Notes: generated from the sequence alone by a model not told the origin. Shown: positions 8,930 through 18,151, counted from the first letter of the stretch. The stretch is 64,000 nt of DNA from an uncultured Campylobacterales bacterium (GCA_947503785.1 CANNFB010000009.1:37037-101036); one strand, 5' to 3'. Translations and numbers: made by a program.

Positions 8930-10279
8930 TTATTTAATTACCGTTGCTAGTAATTTATCACCAGAAAGTTCAGTAACTCTTACTGTATAGATCTTTCCAA
9001 ATTCAAGTTGTTTTGGATTATTTTCATCATAAAGTTCATTATCATTTATATAAATTTCTCCATCAATATCAGGAGCCCAAATAGTTTTTCTAGCACTTAA
9101 TAAAAATTCATGTTCTTCACTTTCTCCATCAATATAAACTTCAAAAGTTTTTCCAACTTCTTTTTCTAGTGATTCAGCAGTTGTTTGTGCAATAATTTCA
9201 CCAATTTCTTCAGCTCTATTATCAATAGTTTCTTGATCAATTAACATATCAGATTTTGCAGCTGCTGTTCCTTCTTCTGTTGAATAAGAAAATACGTTTG
9301 CTCTATCAAATTTATAGTTTTGGATATAGTCACATAAAGCTTTATGGTCTTCTTGTGTTTCACCTGGGTGGCCTGCAATAAATGTTGTTCTTACAAAAGA
9401 GTTTGGTTTTGATTTCATATGATCCATTAACTCAATTAATTTTTCAACACCTTTCCCTCTTTTCATAATTTTTAGCATTGAAGGAGTTATATGTTGAAGT
9501 GGCATATCAAAATAGTTTTGGAAAACTTTTGAATCTGCAATTTTATCAATTAAAGATAAAGTTGTAGTCGATGGGTAAAGATAAAGAATTCTTGCTGTTT
9601 TAATACCTACAACTTTTTCAACTTCAGAGATTAATTGTTCTAATCCATCTTTTTGTCCTAAATCTCTTAAAAATGATGAAGAATCTTGTGAAATAAAAGT
9701 AAAGTCTGAATATCCTTTAGATACTAATGAACTTACCTCTTTTACTAGTGATTCAAGAGTTCTAGAGTGTAGTTTTCCTTTAAATGAAGGAATAGCACAG
9801 AATGAACAAGACTGATTACATCCTTCACTTAACTTAACGTATGCATGATATGAAGAACCTGTTATTACTCTTTCATTTGTATCTGATGCTAAAAACACTT
9901 GATTTGTAAAAGCACTTCTTTTTTCATTTACAAGTTCGTCAATTCTATCATAATCACCAACACCTGTAAAAATATCAACTTCTGGAATTTCTCTTTGTAA
10001 TTCCTCTTGATATCTTTGTGTTAAACAACCAGCAACTACAAGAACTGATTCGTCTTTTCTTTGGTCATGTAAGTCTAAAATAGTATTAATACTCTCTTCT
10101 TTTGCAGAATCAATAAATCCACATGTATTAACAATTAATACATCAGCAGAGCTTGCATCATCACTTATTTTATACTCTTTTAGTTTTCCTAACATGATTT
10201 CAGAATCAACAAGATTTTTTGTACATCCAAGAGATACTAAATGTAAAGATTTTTCAGGATTTTGTGTTGTAAATTTCAT
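8930..10279 (-). CDS. rimO: Ribosomal protein S12 methylthiotransferase RimO
   Basis: RimO is a radical-SAM enzyme with two 4Fe-4S clusters that methylthiolates an Asp of ribosomal protein S12. The 449-residue protein shows the N-terminal UPF0004 domain with its three cluster cysteines (SLGCTKN, NTCGFI, VAGCLTQ), the radical-SAM motif CNQSCSFCAIPSFKGK (CxxxCxxC, about residues 154-161) and a C-terminal TRAM domain. The motif SLGCTKNLVDSE separates RimO from MiaB, which is encoded separately at 50150. It is upstream of tilS on the same strand. Confidence 0.95.
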   Translation of the reverse strand: MKFTTQNPEKSLHLVSLGCTKNLVDSEIMLGKLKEYKISDDASSADVLIVNTCGFIDSAKEESINTILDLHDQRKDESVLVVAGCLTQRYQEELQREIPEVDIFTGVGDYDRIDELVNEKRSAFTNQVFLASDTNERVITGSSYHAYVKLSEGCNQSCSFCAIPSFKGKLHSRTLESLVKEVSSLVSKGYSDFTFISQDSSSFLRDLGQKDGLEQLISEVEKVVGIKTARILYLYPSTTTLSLIDKIADSKVFQNYFDMPLQHITPSMLKIMKRGKGVEKLIELMDHMKSKPNSFVRTTFIAGHPGETQEDHKALCDYIQNYKFDRANVFSYSTEEGTAAAKSDMLIDQETIDNRAEEIGEIIAQTTAESLEKEVGKTFEVYIDGESEEHEFLLSARKTIWAPDIDGEIYINDNELYDENNPKQLEFGKIYTVRVTELSGDKLLATVIK

Positions 10280-10337
10280 ATGAAGTTGTTGCCTTAGTTT
10301 TTATGCAATTTTAACATAAAACTAATAATATAAGATA

Positions 10338-10370
10338 AAATAAAGAATAGATAAACTCTATTCTTTATTT
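10338..10370 (-). terminator. Rho-independent terminator after the YceI gene
   Basis: A perfect 13-bp inverted repeat (AAATAAAGAATAG and its complement) with a 7-base loop lies just after the YceI stop on the minus strand and is followed on that strand by T-rich sequence. It separates the YceI gene from rimO. Confidence 0.65.
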
Positions 10371-10378
10371 AAAAAGAG

Positions 10379-10945
10379 TTATTTAGCTTTGATACCTTCA
10401 ATTTCAATATCAAGTTTAATAGTATTTCCAACTGTCAGACCACCAGCTTCTAATATTTTATTCCAAGTAATACCAAAATCTGTTCTATCGATTTTTCCAC
10501 TTAAGGCAAATCCAGCTCTTTCATTTCCCCAAGGATCTTTAATAGTTCCACCATTATCAAAGTCAAGTTTGATATTTTTTGTAACACCTTTCATAGTAAA
10601 GTCACCATAAACATCATCACCGTCAACTTTTGTTAATTTAAATGTAATTAATGGAAATTTAGCTGCATCAAATAATTCGGGTTCTCTTAAGTGCGCATCT
10701 CTTTTTTCATTATCTGTATTAATTGAAGCTGTTTGAATTTCTCCATTTAAAGATACTAAAGTCTTAGTTTTTTCGTCATATTCAAATGAGCCTTTAAATT
10801 CATTAAAGTTTCCCTTTACATTTGAAATCATTAAATGTTTAACTTTAAACCCCATGTTTGAGTGACTCTTATCTACGTTGTATGTTCCTGCAAAAAGTGT
10901 TGAAACTAATAATGTACTTGTTAGTACGAATTTTTTTAAATTCAT
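10379..10945 (-). CDS. YceI-family periplasmic lipid-binding protein
   Basis: YceI proteins are periplasmic lipocalin-like beta barrels that bind polyisoprenoid chains such as ubiquinone precursors; some are induced by acid or base. The 188-residue precursor has a signal peptide (MNLKKFVLTSTLLVSTLFAG) and the family features: YNVDKSHSNMGFKVKHLMISNVKGNF at the mature start, then KRDAHLREPELFDAAKFP and GNERAGFALSGKIDRTDFGI. Length is typical. It stands alone between terminators and has its own AAGGA-like Shine-Dalgarno, so it is probably monocistronic. Confidence 0.93.
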   Translation of the reverse strand: MNLKKFVLTSTLLVSTLFAGTYNVDKSHSNMGFKVKHLMISNVKGNFNEFKGSFEYDEKTKTLVSLNGEIQTASINTDNEKRDAHLREPELFDAAKFPLITFKLTKVDGDDVYGDFTMKGVTKNIKLDFDNGGTIKDPWGNERAGFALSGKIDRTDFGITWNKILEAGGLTVGNTIKLDIEIEGIKAK

Positions 10946-11011
10946 TTTAATCCTTTTATAAAATTTTTAATAACAAATATAATAACATCATAAAACTTAA
11001 AATTATAAAAT

Positions 11012-11830
11012 CTATAGCCAAATATTATCTAATAATCTTGTATTTCCAAATTTTGCTACTATTAATATAATTGTGTTTTTTAATTCAATTTCTTTTATTT
11101 CATTAAAATCTCTATCTACAATAGCTACATATTCTACATCTAAAGTTCTCATAATTTCTAGTATTCTATTTTTTATAATCTTTACATCTACTTCACCTTT
11201 AGCTATTAAAGCCCCAGCTGAATATAAAGATCTTGAGATTAATAAAGCTTCTTCTCTTTGCTTACTACTTAAATAAATATTTCTAGAACTAAGTGCTAAT
11301 CCATCACTTTCTCTTACTATTTCACATGAGACTATATTAATTGGAAGGAATAAATTTTTAACCATTTGAGAAATTAGTGATAGTTGTTGTGCATCTTTTT
11401 TTCCAAAGTATGCATTTGTAGGCTGAGTAATTCCAAATAGTTTTAAGACAACTTGTAATACACCATCAAAATGTCCAGGTCTTGAAAGCCCTTCTAAAAT
11501 ATAGCTTTTATTTGGTGCTTTTATTAAAATCTCTTCTTTTGAATACATAGTAGAAATTTTAGGCATAAATAAGTAATCAACTTTACAAAGTTCACATATT
11601 TTTTTATCGGCTTCTTCTTTTCGCGGATATGCATCTAAATCTTCACCTGGAAGAAATTGAGTCGGGTTTACAAAAATTGAAACAATTACAATATCATTGT
11701 CTTTTCTAGCTTGTTTAATAAGTGAAATATGTCCATCATGCAATGCTCCCATTGTTGGAACAAAGCCAACATTTGAAGTTATAGTTTTTCTTATGTTTTG
11801 TAATTCTTCTATAGTTTTTAATATTTTCAA
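11012..11830 (-). CDS. panC: Pantothenate synthetase PanC
   Basis: PanC condenses pantoate and beta-alanine with ATP in coenzyme A synthesis. The 272-residue protein has the HIGH-type nucleotide-binding motif ([18 protein letters not shown]), [15 protein letters not shown], the pantoate region [16 protein letters not shown] and the KMSKS-like loop [12 protein letters not shown]. Length is normal. It lies 21 bases after the ABC permease gene on the same strand. panB and panD are not seen here. Confidence 0.95.
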   Translation of the reverse strand: MKILKTIEELQNIRKTITSNVGFVPTMGALHDGHISLIKQARKDNDIVIVSIFVNPTQFLPGEDLDAYPRKEEADKKICELCKVDYLFMPKISTMYSKEEILIKAPNKSYILEGLSRPGHFDGVLQVVLKLFGITQPTNAYFGKKDAQQLSLISQMVKNLFLPINIVSCEIVRESDGLALSSRNIYLSSKQREEALLISRSLYSAGALIAKGEVDVKIIKNRILEIMRTLDVEYVAIVDRDFNEIKEIELKNTIILIVAKFGNTRLLDNIWL

Positions 11831-11851
11831 TTATTTTCCTTATTTAAATTT

Positions 11852-12826
11852 TTATTTACCATCATAATTTGGATTTAATTTAAGTAGTACCAAGTCTGCA
11901 ATCATATTTCCAATTAATGTCAAAAATGCTCCAATTATAAGTATTCCCATAATTACTGGATAATCATGACTTAATGCACTTTGGAAAAATAGTAAGCCCA
12001 TTCCATCTATTGAAAATATAGTTTCAAGGATTACAGAACCCCCAATAATTCCAGGAAGAGAAAGTCCTAAAAGTGTAATAACAGGAGGATATAAATTTGG
12101 TAAAATATAATATCGTAAGATTTGTTTATTACTTAGTCCTCGTGACCTGGCAAAAAATATGTAATCAGATTTAAGTATTTCAATTGTAAGTGAACGAATA
12201 TATAAAGTCAAACTTCCAATTCCTCCAAAAACAATTATTGTAATTGGTAAAATTAAATGCCATGCATAATCTAAATAGTAATTTAAACTTCCATCATCTG
12301 GTATTGAATGTAATCCTGCAATTGGTAAAATTTCAAAAGTTATTGAAAATACTAAAACAGCCAAAAGAGCTAGATAAAAAGAAGGCATAGAAAAACTAAT
12401 AAGTGATAATTGTCCAGTAAATTTATCAAAAAAACTGTTTTTATTTAAAGCTGCTTTTATTCCTAAATACAATGATAAAACAAAGATTAAAATCATTGAT
12501 ATTATATTGATGATTAAAGTTATAGGAATACGAGTTAATATCTCATCTTTAACCATTGAACCACTTGCAAATGATATTCCAAAATCAAGTTGAATTATTG
12601 CTATGATCCATGAGTAAAACTGCATATATAAAGGTTCATCAAGGCCATAGATTGCTTTTAGTTGTGCTACTGATTCTTCAGTAATATTTGGATTTAATGC
12701 ACCACTTGCAAAAAAAGAGTTTGGAGCTAGGTTTATTGCTAAAAAAGATATCAGGCTAATAATAAAAAGCATGATAATTAAGTATAATACTTTATTCAAA
12801 AATAATTTCATAAAATGATTATACAT
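11852..12826 (-). CDS. Oligopeptide/dipeptide-type ABC transporter permease
   Basis: An inner-membrane permease of the DppB/OppB family. The protein has six hydrophobic segments and the family EAA-type signature around YIFFARSRGLSNKQILRYYILPN, plus the first-periplasmic-loop pattern EESVAQLKAIYGLDEPLYMQFYSWI. The start is uncertain: ATG at 12826 adds five residues, while the second ATG at 12811 places the basic residue right before the first helix. Neither has a good Shine-Dalgarno. The usual partners (DppC-type permease, ATPases, binding protein) are not adjacent here, so they must be encoded elsewhere if the transporter works. The substrate is unknown. Confidence 0.88.
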   Translation of the reverse strand: MYNHFMKLFLNKVLYLIIMLFIISLISFLAINLAPNSFFASGALNPNITEESVAQLKAIYGLDEPLYMQFYSWIIAIIQLDFGISFASGSMVKDEILTRIPITLIINIISMILIFVLSLYLGIKAALNKNSFFDKFTGQLSLISFSMPSFYLALLAVLVFSITFEILPIAGLHSIPDDGSLNYYLDYAWHLILPITIIVFGGIGSLTLYIRSLTIEILKSDYIFFARSRGLSNKQILRYYILPNLYPPVITLLGLSLPGIIGGSVILETIFSIDGMGLLFFQSALSHDYPVIMGILIIGAFLTLIGNMIADLVLLKLNPNYDGK

Positions 12827-12840
12827 AAGATAGGTTTAAA

Positions 12841-13191
12841 ATGTTAGGAATAGATGTAGTTTCAATAGATAGAATAAAAAGAATGCACGAAAAGTTTGGT
12901 ATTAAAGCATACGAAAAGTTTTTAAATCCAGATGAAATAGTATTAGTAAGAAGAGTGGAAACAGCTGCTGGTTTTTGGGCAGCAAAAGAAGCTGCCAGTA
13001 AAGCTATTGGTACGGGTATTGGAGCTAGCTGTGGTTTTCATGATATTAAGATATCAAAAACTGCAAAAGGTGCACCAAAGCTAAAATATAAGAAAAAAGT
13101 TAGACAGAAATTTAATATAAAAGAGACACATGTCTCAATTACCCATGATTCAGGTTTTGCAATAGCAATTGTTAAAAATGTTATAAAATAA
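12841..13191 (+). CDS. acpS: Holo-[acyl-carrier-protein] synthase AcpS
   Basis: AcpS transfers 4'-phosphopantetheine from coenzyme A to a serine of acyl carrier protein. The 116-residue protein has both signatures: GIDVVSIDRIKRM with the metal-binding Asp near the start, and FWAAKEAASKAIGTG with the catalytic Glu. The C-terminus has HVSITHDSGFAIA. It is divergent from the ABC permease, with only 14 bases between the annotated starts, so their promoters must overlap the coding ends. It lies just before the toxin island. Confidence 0.95.
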   Translation: MLGIDVVSIDRIKRMHEKFGIKAYEKFLNPDEIVLVRRVETAAGFWAAKEAASKAIGTGIGASCGFHDIKISKTAKGAPKLKYKKKVRQKFNIKETHVSITHDSGFAIAIVKNVIK

Positions 13192-13206
13192 TACCTATTT
13201 AAATTA

Positions 13207-13227
13207 TTTTAGATAGAATATCTAAAA
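13207..13227 (+). promoter_or_regulatory. Perfect palindrome overlapping a probable -10 box upstream of the toxin gene
   Basis: TTTTAGATA and its exact complement TATCTAAAA flank a GAA centre (9-bp arms). The sequence TAGAAT within it (13214-13219) fits a Campylobacterota -10 element, 27 bases before the toxin ATG. No T-run follows, which argues against a plain terminator for acpS. A repressor operator is an inference. Confidence 0.4.
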
Positions 13228-13245
13228 AATAATTATGGATATTAA

Positions 13246-16200
13246 ATGGGAAATACTCTTAACGTAGTAGAAGAAGGTTTTATCAAGTGCGCTTGTGGTG
13301 GAAAAGTTACTTTAAAATCAACAGTTGCCGGCCTTACAATTGGAGGAAAGAAACCTCTTTATTGGAAAGATTTATTAAATGCACCAGTTGCATGTCCTAG
13401 AAGTTCAAAACAAAATCCTTGTACAAAAGTTGCTGCTATTACATCAGTAGGAACTGAACCTAATGTTGGAGCAAATGGAGAACCTTATTTATTAAGAACT
13501 GATGGTTTTGTAACAGATAAAGGTCGTCCAGTAATTTTAGTAGATCCGGGTCAATATACTTCCAAAATACTCGCACCACCTAGCACAAAATCAGAATTTG
13601 TTGAAGAAGAAAAACCAAGCGAAGCGGCACTAAAAGAAGCAAAAGAAAATATAGCAAAAGAAAAATACAAGTTATATCTAATAAGACCTAGTAAAGATAA
13701 TAAGAACGAAGATATATATAAACCCCTACGAGCTAGTAGAAATTTTATGAAAACTGAAAACTTTTATTCAAAAGACAAAGATATAAATCCAAGAATAAAA
13801 GATAAAATATATACAGCACTTCAATCTTATGTATATATAAAAACAGCTAAAAATATAGACGAATACAAAGTTGTTTCAAAAGGTACACTTTGTGCTGAGA
13901 ATCTAAACGAAATATCATATAAAAATGAAAAAAATATTCCTAGTAAATATATTCCATTAAATGACGATAAAGATATAGAAATATTTTATACAAATGTAAA
14001 ACTTAGAAAATCAAAAAAGAATAGAGAAGCTGATTTAAAAAACTTTGAAGCAATACCTCTGAATCCTAAAACATTAGTTTCAAAAAAAGAAAAAGCATTT
14101 TATATAAAAGATATACAAAGTTTAAAAACAAATGAAATTACAAAAGAAGATATTCAAACTCAAAAGAAATTTGATCCACTTAAAATACATGAAAAGAATT
14201 CAAAACTCTATCCGTTAAATGTAGTTTGTACAATAGAAGATGAACTAGGAATTATAGAAGATCTATATCAAGAGTATGAATCAACTTTTAAACTAAACTT
14301 TGTAAAAAATGAAGATATTATAGATGATATAAGAGATAAAAATGCTTATGTTTATAACGTAGCTAGTCAAATTAATTATTTTTATGTATCCGAAGAAAGA
14401 AAAGAGAAATATAATAAAAATATAAAAAAACTATCATCTTTTTATAGTACCTTTGTAAGAGAAGTTTTATATGGAAAATTATCTGATATTATAATTGAAG
14501 ATAAAAGTTTTGATTTAGCAGATATTGTAGTGCCAAACTTTGATGTGTCTTCCCATTATTATAACCAAATTGAGTTTTTAAATAAATCTTTTTTTATAAA
14601 TAAAAAAATCGAATTATATAATGGACAATTGAAATTTATTAACAATAATTTAAACTACTATTACAATCCAAATGAAACACATGCGGATATTGATCATAAA
14701 AATAATATTATTAGTAAAAACATTGAAGAAAGAGGAATAAATAGAGCTATTCATACTGCACATGGGTACTTGAAGTTTTCAAATTATCATGATGATTATA
14801 AAACATATAGAGAAAATCCAAATAAATTACTAGCGTTACTAGTGTTTTCTATTTTATTTTCTGGAGATTATGATGAAGATATTAGAGCTATAAAAGGATT
14901 AGAAGATAAAAAAATAGAGTTTTATAATCTTCTTATAAATATGCGACCACTACCTCCTATTAGTGATAACGATATTGAAGATATAGACTATATGCTAAAA
15001 GATCAAAAGTTATATAAAGATATGTTTGAAGGAAGTACTAAAAAAAGTGGTTTTATTTTTAAAAAAGAGCATAAAGATAAAAATACACTATTAGCACAAT
15101 TTGATAATTTAGAATATATTCATAAAAAAGTATCATTTTCGTATGACGAAGCAAAAAAAATAAACATACAAACAGCTTTAGAATTTGAAGATTTATATAG
15201 AAGTAAACACTTATCAACTTTTGAAATAGATAAATCTTTGGTATCTCCAGATAAACTACTAAAACGTATAGTAAAACAGATGCAAAGCACTAAAGTCAAA
15301 ACCTTGCTATCTTCTTATGTAAAATTAAAAGAGTTTGAAAATAATACTACTGAAGTTTCGTATCATTATTATATGTTAAATATAGCATTTGCTTTTGTAA
15401 AACTAGTAGCTTATTGTGATGAAGAACAAAATATTTTGACACCTTTTAATACTAGCTCAAAACATATCCTAGATTTTATGGAAAAATTAACAGTAGCAAG
15501 AGAAAATATACAAGATATGAATGAATGGGCAGATTATAGAGATAGTAAAAAGCTATTCTTTGAAACATACTCTTTAGTTCTTAATTCTGTTGTAACACAC
15601 TCTTGTATTCAAAATGGTCAAAATAATATAGATAAAAAATTTGAAGAAAGACAAACAAACGCTTTATCATTCTTAAATAAAATTGGACATTTACATGGCT
15701 TAGAAACAAAAATAAATTTTACATTCTCAAAAGAAAAAAAGAAAAATCCAAATCAAAGTTATAAATCACTTATAGCAAATAACTTTGATATTGGTCAAAA
15801 GTCTCAAGACACAGCAAATGGACTATATAATACTTTAAATGCAATAAATGGTTTTACAAAAAGATTAGCAGATGTTAACGGTATCTTCGAAGAGATAAAA
15901 GCTCTAAAAAATGAAGAACTAGCTTTAAAAAATGAGATTGATAAACTAAATAATGATTCTTCTCAAAGAAAACATATCAAGAAAAAAAGAAAAAAAGAAA
16001 TAGTAAATTTGATTGAGGAAAAGCAAGCTAAGATTAATAAGCTTGGTGGAAGTACTAATTATGATGATTTAGGTGATGACAAAAGAGTTGTTACTTTTAA
16101 TATAAGTAAATTCAAAAAAACCTTAGCCTCAACAAAAGCTCTCTCAAATGTAGTCGCACTTATAGGAGTATCAAACTACTATAATTCTTATGAAAAACTA

Positions 16201-17223
16201 AAACTATCAAATCTAACAGCTTTTGCATCAGATGTGTCAACATTGTCAATTTTAGCTTTAGAAGGATTAGAAAAAGCAAAAAATAATGTCAAACTAGCAA
16301 CTACTTTAATATCACAAACAGCAAATAAAGCAAAATTAAATATAGGAGCATTTGCATATAGATTAGATATATTTATTACAATAATAGCAGGAGTTAGTAG
16401 ATTTACTGAACTAGATAAAGAAGATATAGATGGAAAAGCAGTAACAGCTATAACAAGCGGACTACAAGTAATATTTCTTTTAAGAGCAACATGGGTTGGA
16501 TTTGCAGTAGCAGGTGCAACAGAATTAGCCTATCAATTAATACTTAACTTTACACATATAATAAATAGCCCAATAGAAAACTATATAAATAAATCCTTAC
16601 TTTATAAAACAAAGATGGATAATGAATATAAATTTAAAACAACAATCTTAAATAGAACACTAAAAGGTTCAAGTTTAAAAATACCAATATTTAATACCTT
16701 TAAAGATATTCAAAACTTTATAGGAGATAATTATGATAAAAATAAAGGAATACTTGATTCAGCTTTGTTAAATGAAATATCAGTACTTAAAAAAACACTG
16801 TTTGGATTAGAATTAGAGTTATACTCAAATAGAATGCCTTCTAATAATGGAAAAATCACTAAATCTACTGGAGTTAAAATACCTAATAAAATATTTAAAG
16901 ATAAAGGCTTTAAATTAATAATGATAAATAATAAAAATGAGTATAATTTATTAGAAAATATTAATGCAACAGAAAATTCAGATTATCAAGTATTTGACTT
17001 ATTAAATAAGGAAGTAAAAATAGAAGACATGAGAACAATAAATGGATCTAAAAATTCACTTATAGTTATCACAGAAAATATTTCATTGAAATATGAGTAT
17101 AGTTTTTATACTCAAATGAATGATCGTGCAGGGATGAACTATACAATACAAATACCATCTTTTAAAGATAGTTTATTAAATAGTGAAGATGAAAAATATA
17201 TAGGAACAATAACAAATGATTAA
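13246..17223 (+). CDS. Large PAAR-like-headed membrane toxin (putative type VI / VasX-like effector)
   Basis: A 1325-residue protein, by far the largest in the window. Residues 1-105 resemble PAAR-like spike-tip domains: Cys15, Cys17, Cys50 and Cys59 (CAC, ACPRS and PCTKV contexts), then a Gly/Asn-rich segment and VILVDPGQY. Residues 110-870 form a long charged helical region without a recognised motif. A coiled coil of Lys/Glu heptads covers about 878-935. Hydrophobic segments lie at about 960-975, 990-1005, 1045-1060 and 1070-1105, followed by a 200-residue beta-rich tip. The build (spike-like head, helical body, membrane segments near the C-terminus, adjacent lipoprotein) fits a pore-forming effector of the VasX/BTH_I2691 kind. 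The gene overlaps the lipoprotein gene by 8 bases. No type VI structural gene lies in the window, so the secretion route is inferred. Confidence 0.6.
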   Translation: MGNTLNVVEEGFIKCACGGKVTLKSTVAGLTIGGKKPLYWKDLLNAPVACPRSSKQNPCTKVAAITSVGTEPNVGANGEPYLLRTDGFVTDKGRPVILVDPGQYTSKILAPPSTKSEFVEEEKPSEAALKEAKENIAKEKYKLYLIRPSKDNKNEDIYKPLRASRNFMKTENFYSKDKDINPRIKDKIYTALQSYVYIKTAKNIDEYKVVSKGTLCAENLNEISYKNEKNIPSKYIPLNDDKDIEIFYTNVKLRKSKKNREADLKNFEAIPLNPKTLVSKKEKAFYIKDIQSLKTNEITKEDIQTQKKFDPLKIHEKNSKLYPLNVVCTIEDELGIIEDLYQEYESTFKLNFVKNEDIIDDIRDKNAYVYNVASQINYFYVSEERKEKYNKNIKKLSSFYSTFVREVLYGKLSDIIIEDKSFDLADIVVPNFDVSSHYYNQIEFLNKSFFINKKIELYNGQLKFINNNLNYYYNPNETHADIDHKNNIISKNIEERGINRAIHTAHGYLKFSNYHDDYKTYRENPNKLLALLVFSILFSGDYDEDIRAIKGLEDKKIEFYNLLINMRPLPPISDNDIEDIDYMLKDQKLYKDMFEGSTKKSGFIFKKEHKDKNTLLAQFDNLEYIHKKVSFSYDEAKKINIQTALEFEDLYRSKHLSTFEIDKSLVSPDKLLKRIVKQMQSTKVKTLLSSYVKLKEFENNTTEVSYHYYMLNIAFAFVKLVAYCDEEQNILTPFNTSSKHILDFMEKLTVARENIQDMNEWADYRDSKKLFFETYSLVLNSVVTHSCIQNGQNNIDKKFEERQTNALSFLNKIGHLHGLETKINFTFSKEKKKNPNQSYKSLIANNFDIGQKSQDTANGLYNTLNAINGFTKRLADVNGIFEEIKALKNEELALKNEIDKLNNDSSQRKHIKKKRKKEIVNLIEEKQAKINKLGGSTNYDDLGDDKRVVTFNISKFKKTLASTKALSNVVALIGVSNYYNSYEKLKLSNLTAFASDVSTLSILALEGLEKAKNNVKLATTLISQTANKAKLNIGAFAYRLDIFITIIAGVSRFTELDKEDIDGKAVTAITSGLQVIFLLRATWVGFAVAGATELAYQLILNFTHIINSPIENYINKSLLYKTKMDNEYKFKTTILNRTLKGSSLKIPIFNTFKDIQNFIGDNYDKNKGILDSALLNEISVLKKTLFGLELELYSNRMPSNNGKITKSTGVKIPNKIFKDKGFKLIMINNKNEYNLLENINATENSDYQVFDLLNKEVKIEDMRTINGSKNSLIVITENISLKYEYSFYTQMNDRAGMNYTIQIPSFKDSLLNSEDEKYIGTITND
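16446..16655 (+). repeat. Near-identical direct repeat, copy A (inside the toxin gene)
   Basis: 210 bases encoding toxin residues about 1067-1137 (the last membrane segments up to the start of the tip). Copy B lies 1496 bases downstream at 17942-18151. I count five mismatches, all in the last ~70 bases; the first ~140 bases are identical. Both copies are read in the same frame. Confidence 0.9.
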
Positions 17224-17899
17224 ACTAATAAAAATATTAACAATAGTAACACTTCTAATATTTACAGGATGTGACGAACCTCTAGGTAAGAAAACAACAA
17301 CTACTATACTTACAACAAAAGATATGGATCCAAGACTTAAGGCTTATCCTGAAGCGGTTGAGTGGTATAAAGACGCAGGAAATTATCCTGAGGCGGCTTT
17401 TAATTTGGGAGTTATATACCAGACAAAAATAAAAGATTATAAAGAATCATTAATATGGTACAGTAAAGCATATAATTTAGGATATAAAAATGATATTGAA
17501 AACAATATTGCATCTGTTTACGAGGATATGAAAGATTATAAGAGTTCAATTGATTGGTATATTAAATCAAATTCTTTGGATTCAATTGCAAATTTAGGAC
17601 TACTATATAAATCAAAACTAAAAGATTATAAGAATTCTATAAAATATTATAAACTAGCTATAGAGAGAGAGAGTTTAAGATCATTACGAGGTATGGCCTG
17701 GCTTTATCATGAAAACCTAAAAGATGATGTCAAATCCAGTGCTTATATGATAAATCTAATTGAATATGGAAAAACAAAACATCATATTGTTTCATTTTTA
17801 AAAGAAAAATGGAACCTATCAGACGAAACAATAAAAAAAGGCTATGAACTACAACTAACAATGCCAGGACTTCCAAGAAGATATACAGGTGGAATTTAA
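17216..17899 (+). CDS. TPR/Sel1-like lipoprotein, putative immunity protein 1
   Basis: A 227-residue precursor with a lipoprotein signal ending in the lipobox FTGC (Cys19). The mature part holds about four helical repeats of the TPR/Sel1 kind, seen as recurring patterns such as AAFNLGVIYQTKIKDYKESLIWY, SIANLGLLY and DYKNSIKYYKLAI. It overlaps the toxin gene by 8 bases, the arrangement expected for a cognate immunity gene. The C-terminal ~60 residues (from NLKDD to the end, with ETIKKGYELQL) are clearly paralogous to those of the lipoprotein at 19164. Protection from a toxin that inserts in the inner membrane from the periplasm is inferred. Confidence 0.65.
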   Translation: MIKLIKILTIVTLLIFTGCDEPLGKKTTTTILTTKDMDPRLKAYPEAVEWYKDAGNYPEAAFNLGVIYQTKIKDYKESLIWYSKAYNLGYKNDIENNIASVYEDMKDYKSSIDWYIKSNSLDSIANLGLLYKSKLKDYKNSIKYYKLAIERESLRSLRGMAWLYHENLKDDVKSSAYMINLIEYGKTKHHIVSFLKEKWNLSDETIKKGYELQLTMPGLPRRYTGGI

Positions 17900-17903
17900 T
17901 TAA

Positions 17904-18110
17904 TTCCATCTTTATGAAAAACTAAAACTATCAAATCTAAGAGCTATAACAAGCGGACTACAAGTAATATTTCTTTTAAGAGCAACATGGGTTGGATTTG
18001 CAGTAGCAGGTGCAACAGAATTAGCCTATCAATTAATACTTAACTTTACACATATAATAAATAGCCCAATAGAAAACTATATAAACAAATCTCTACTTTA
18101 TAAAACAAAG
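17904..18110 (+). pseudogene. Toxin remnant without start codon, fused in frame to the second tip
   Basis: The reading frame is open from just after an in-frame TAA at 17901 but has no ATG, GTG or TTG before 18111. Its first part (17912-17940) repeats 29 bases of the toxin gene at 16188-16216, and at 17942 it jumps to the sequence at 16446. Relative to the toxin this removes 228 bases, exactly 76 codons, so the frame is kept. It looks like a fragment of a second toxin copy that lost its body. Confidence 0.7.
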
Positions 18111-18151
18111 ATGGATTATGAATATAAATTTAAAACAATAATCTTAAATAG
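17942..18151 (+). repeat. Near-identical direct repeat, copy B (before the displaced toxin tip)
   Basis: Second copy of the 210-base repeat of 16446-16655. It is continuous in frame with the toxin-tip gene that starts at 18111. The high identity over only this segment suggests recent duplication or gene conversion. Confidence 0.9.

Noticed and set aside
11852-12826. ABC permease as part of a complete nickel or peptide transporter operon
   Set aside because: No second permease, ATPase or binding protein gene is adjacent on either side in this window.
13246-17223. Toxin read as an Rhs or CdiA protein
   Set aside because: No YD repeats, no hemagglutinin repeats, no TPS domain and no signal peptide are present; a PAAR-like head with C-terminal membrane segments fits better.
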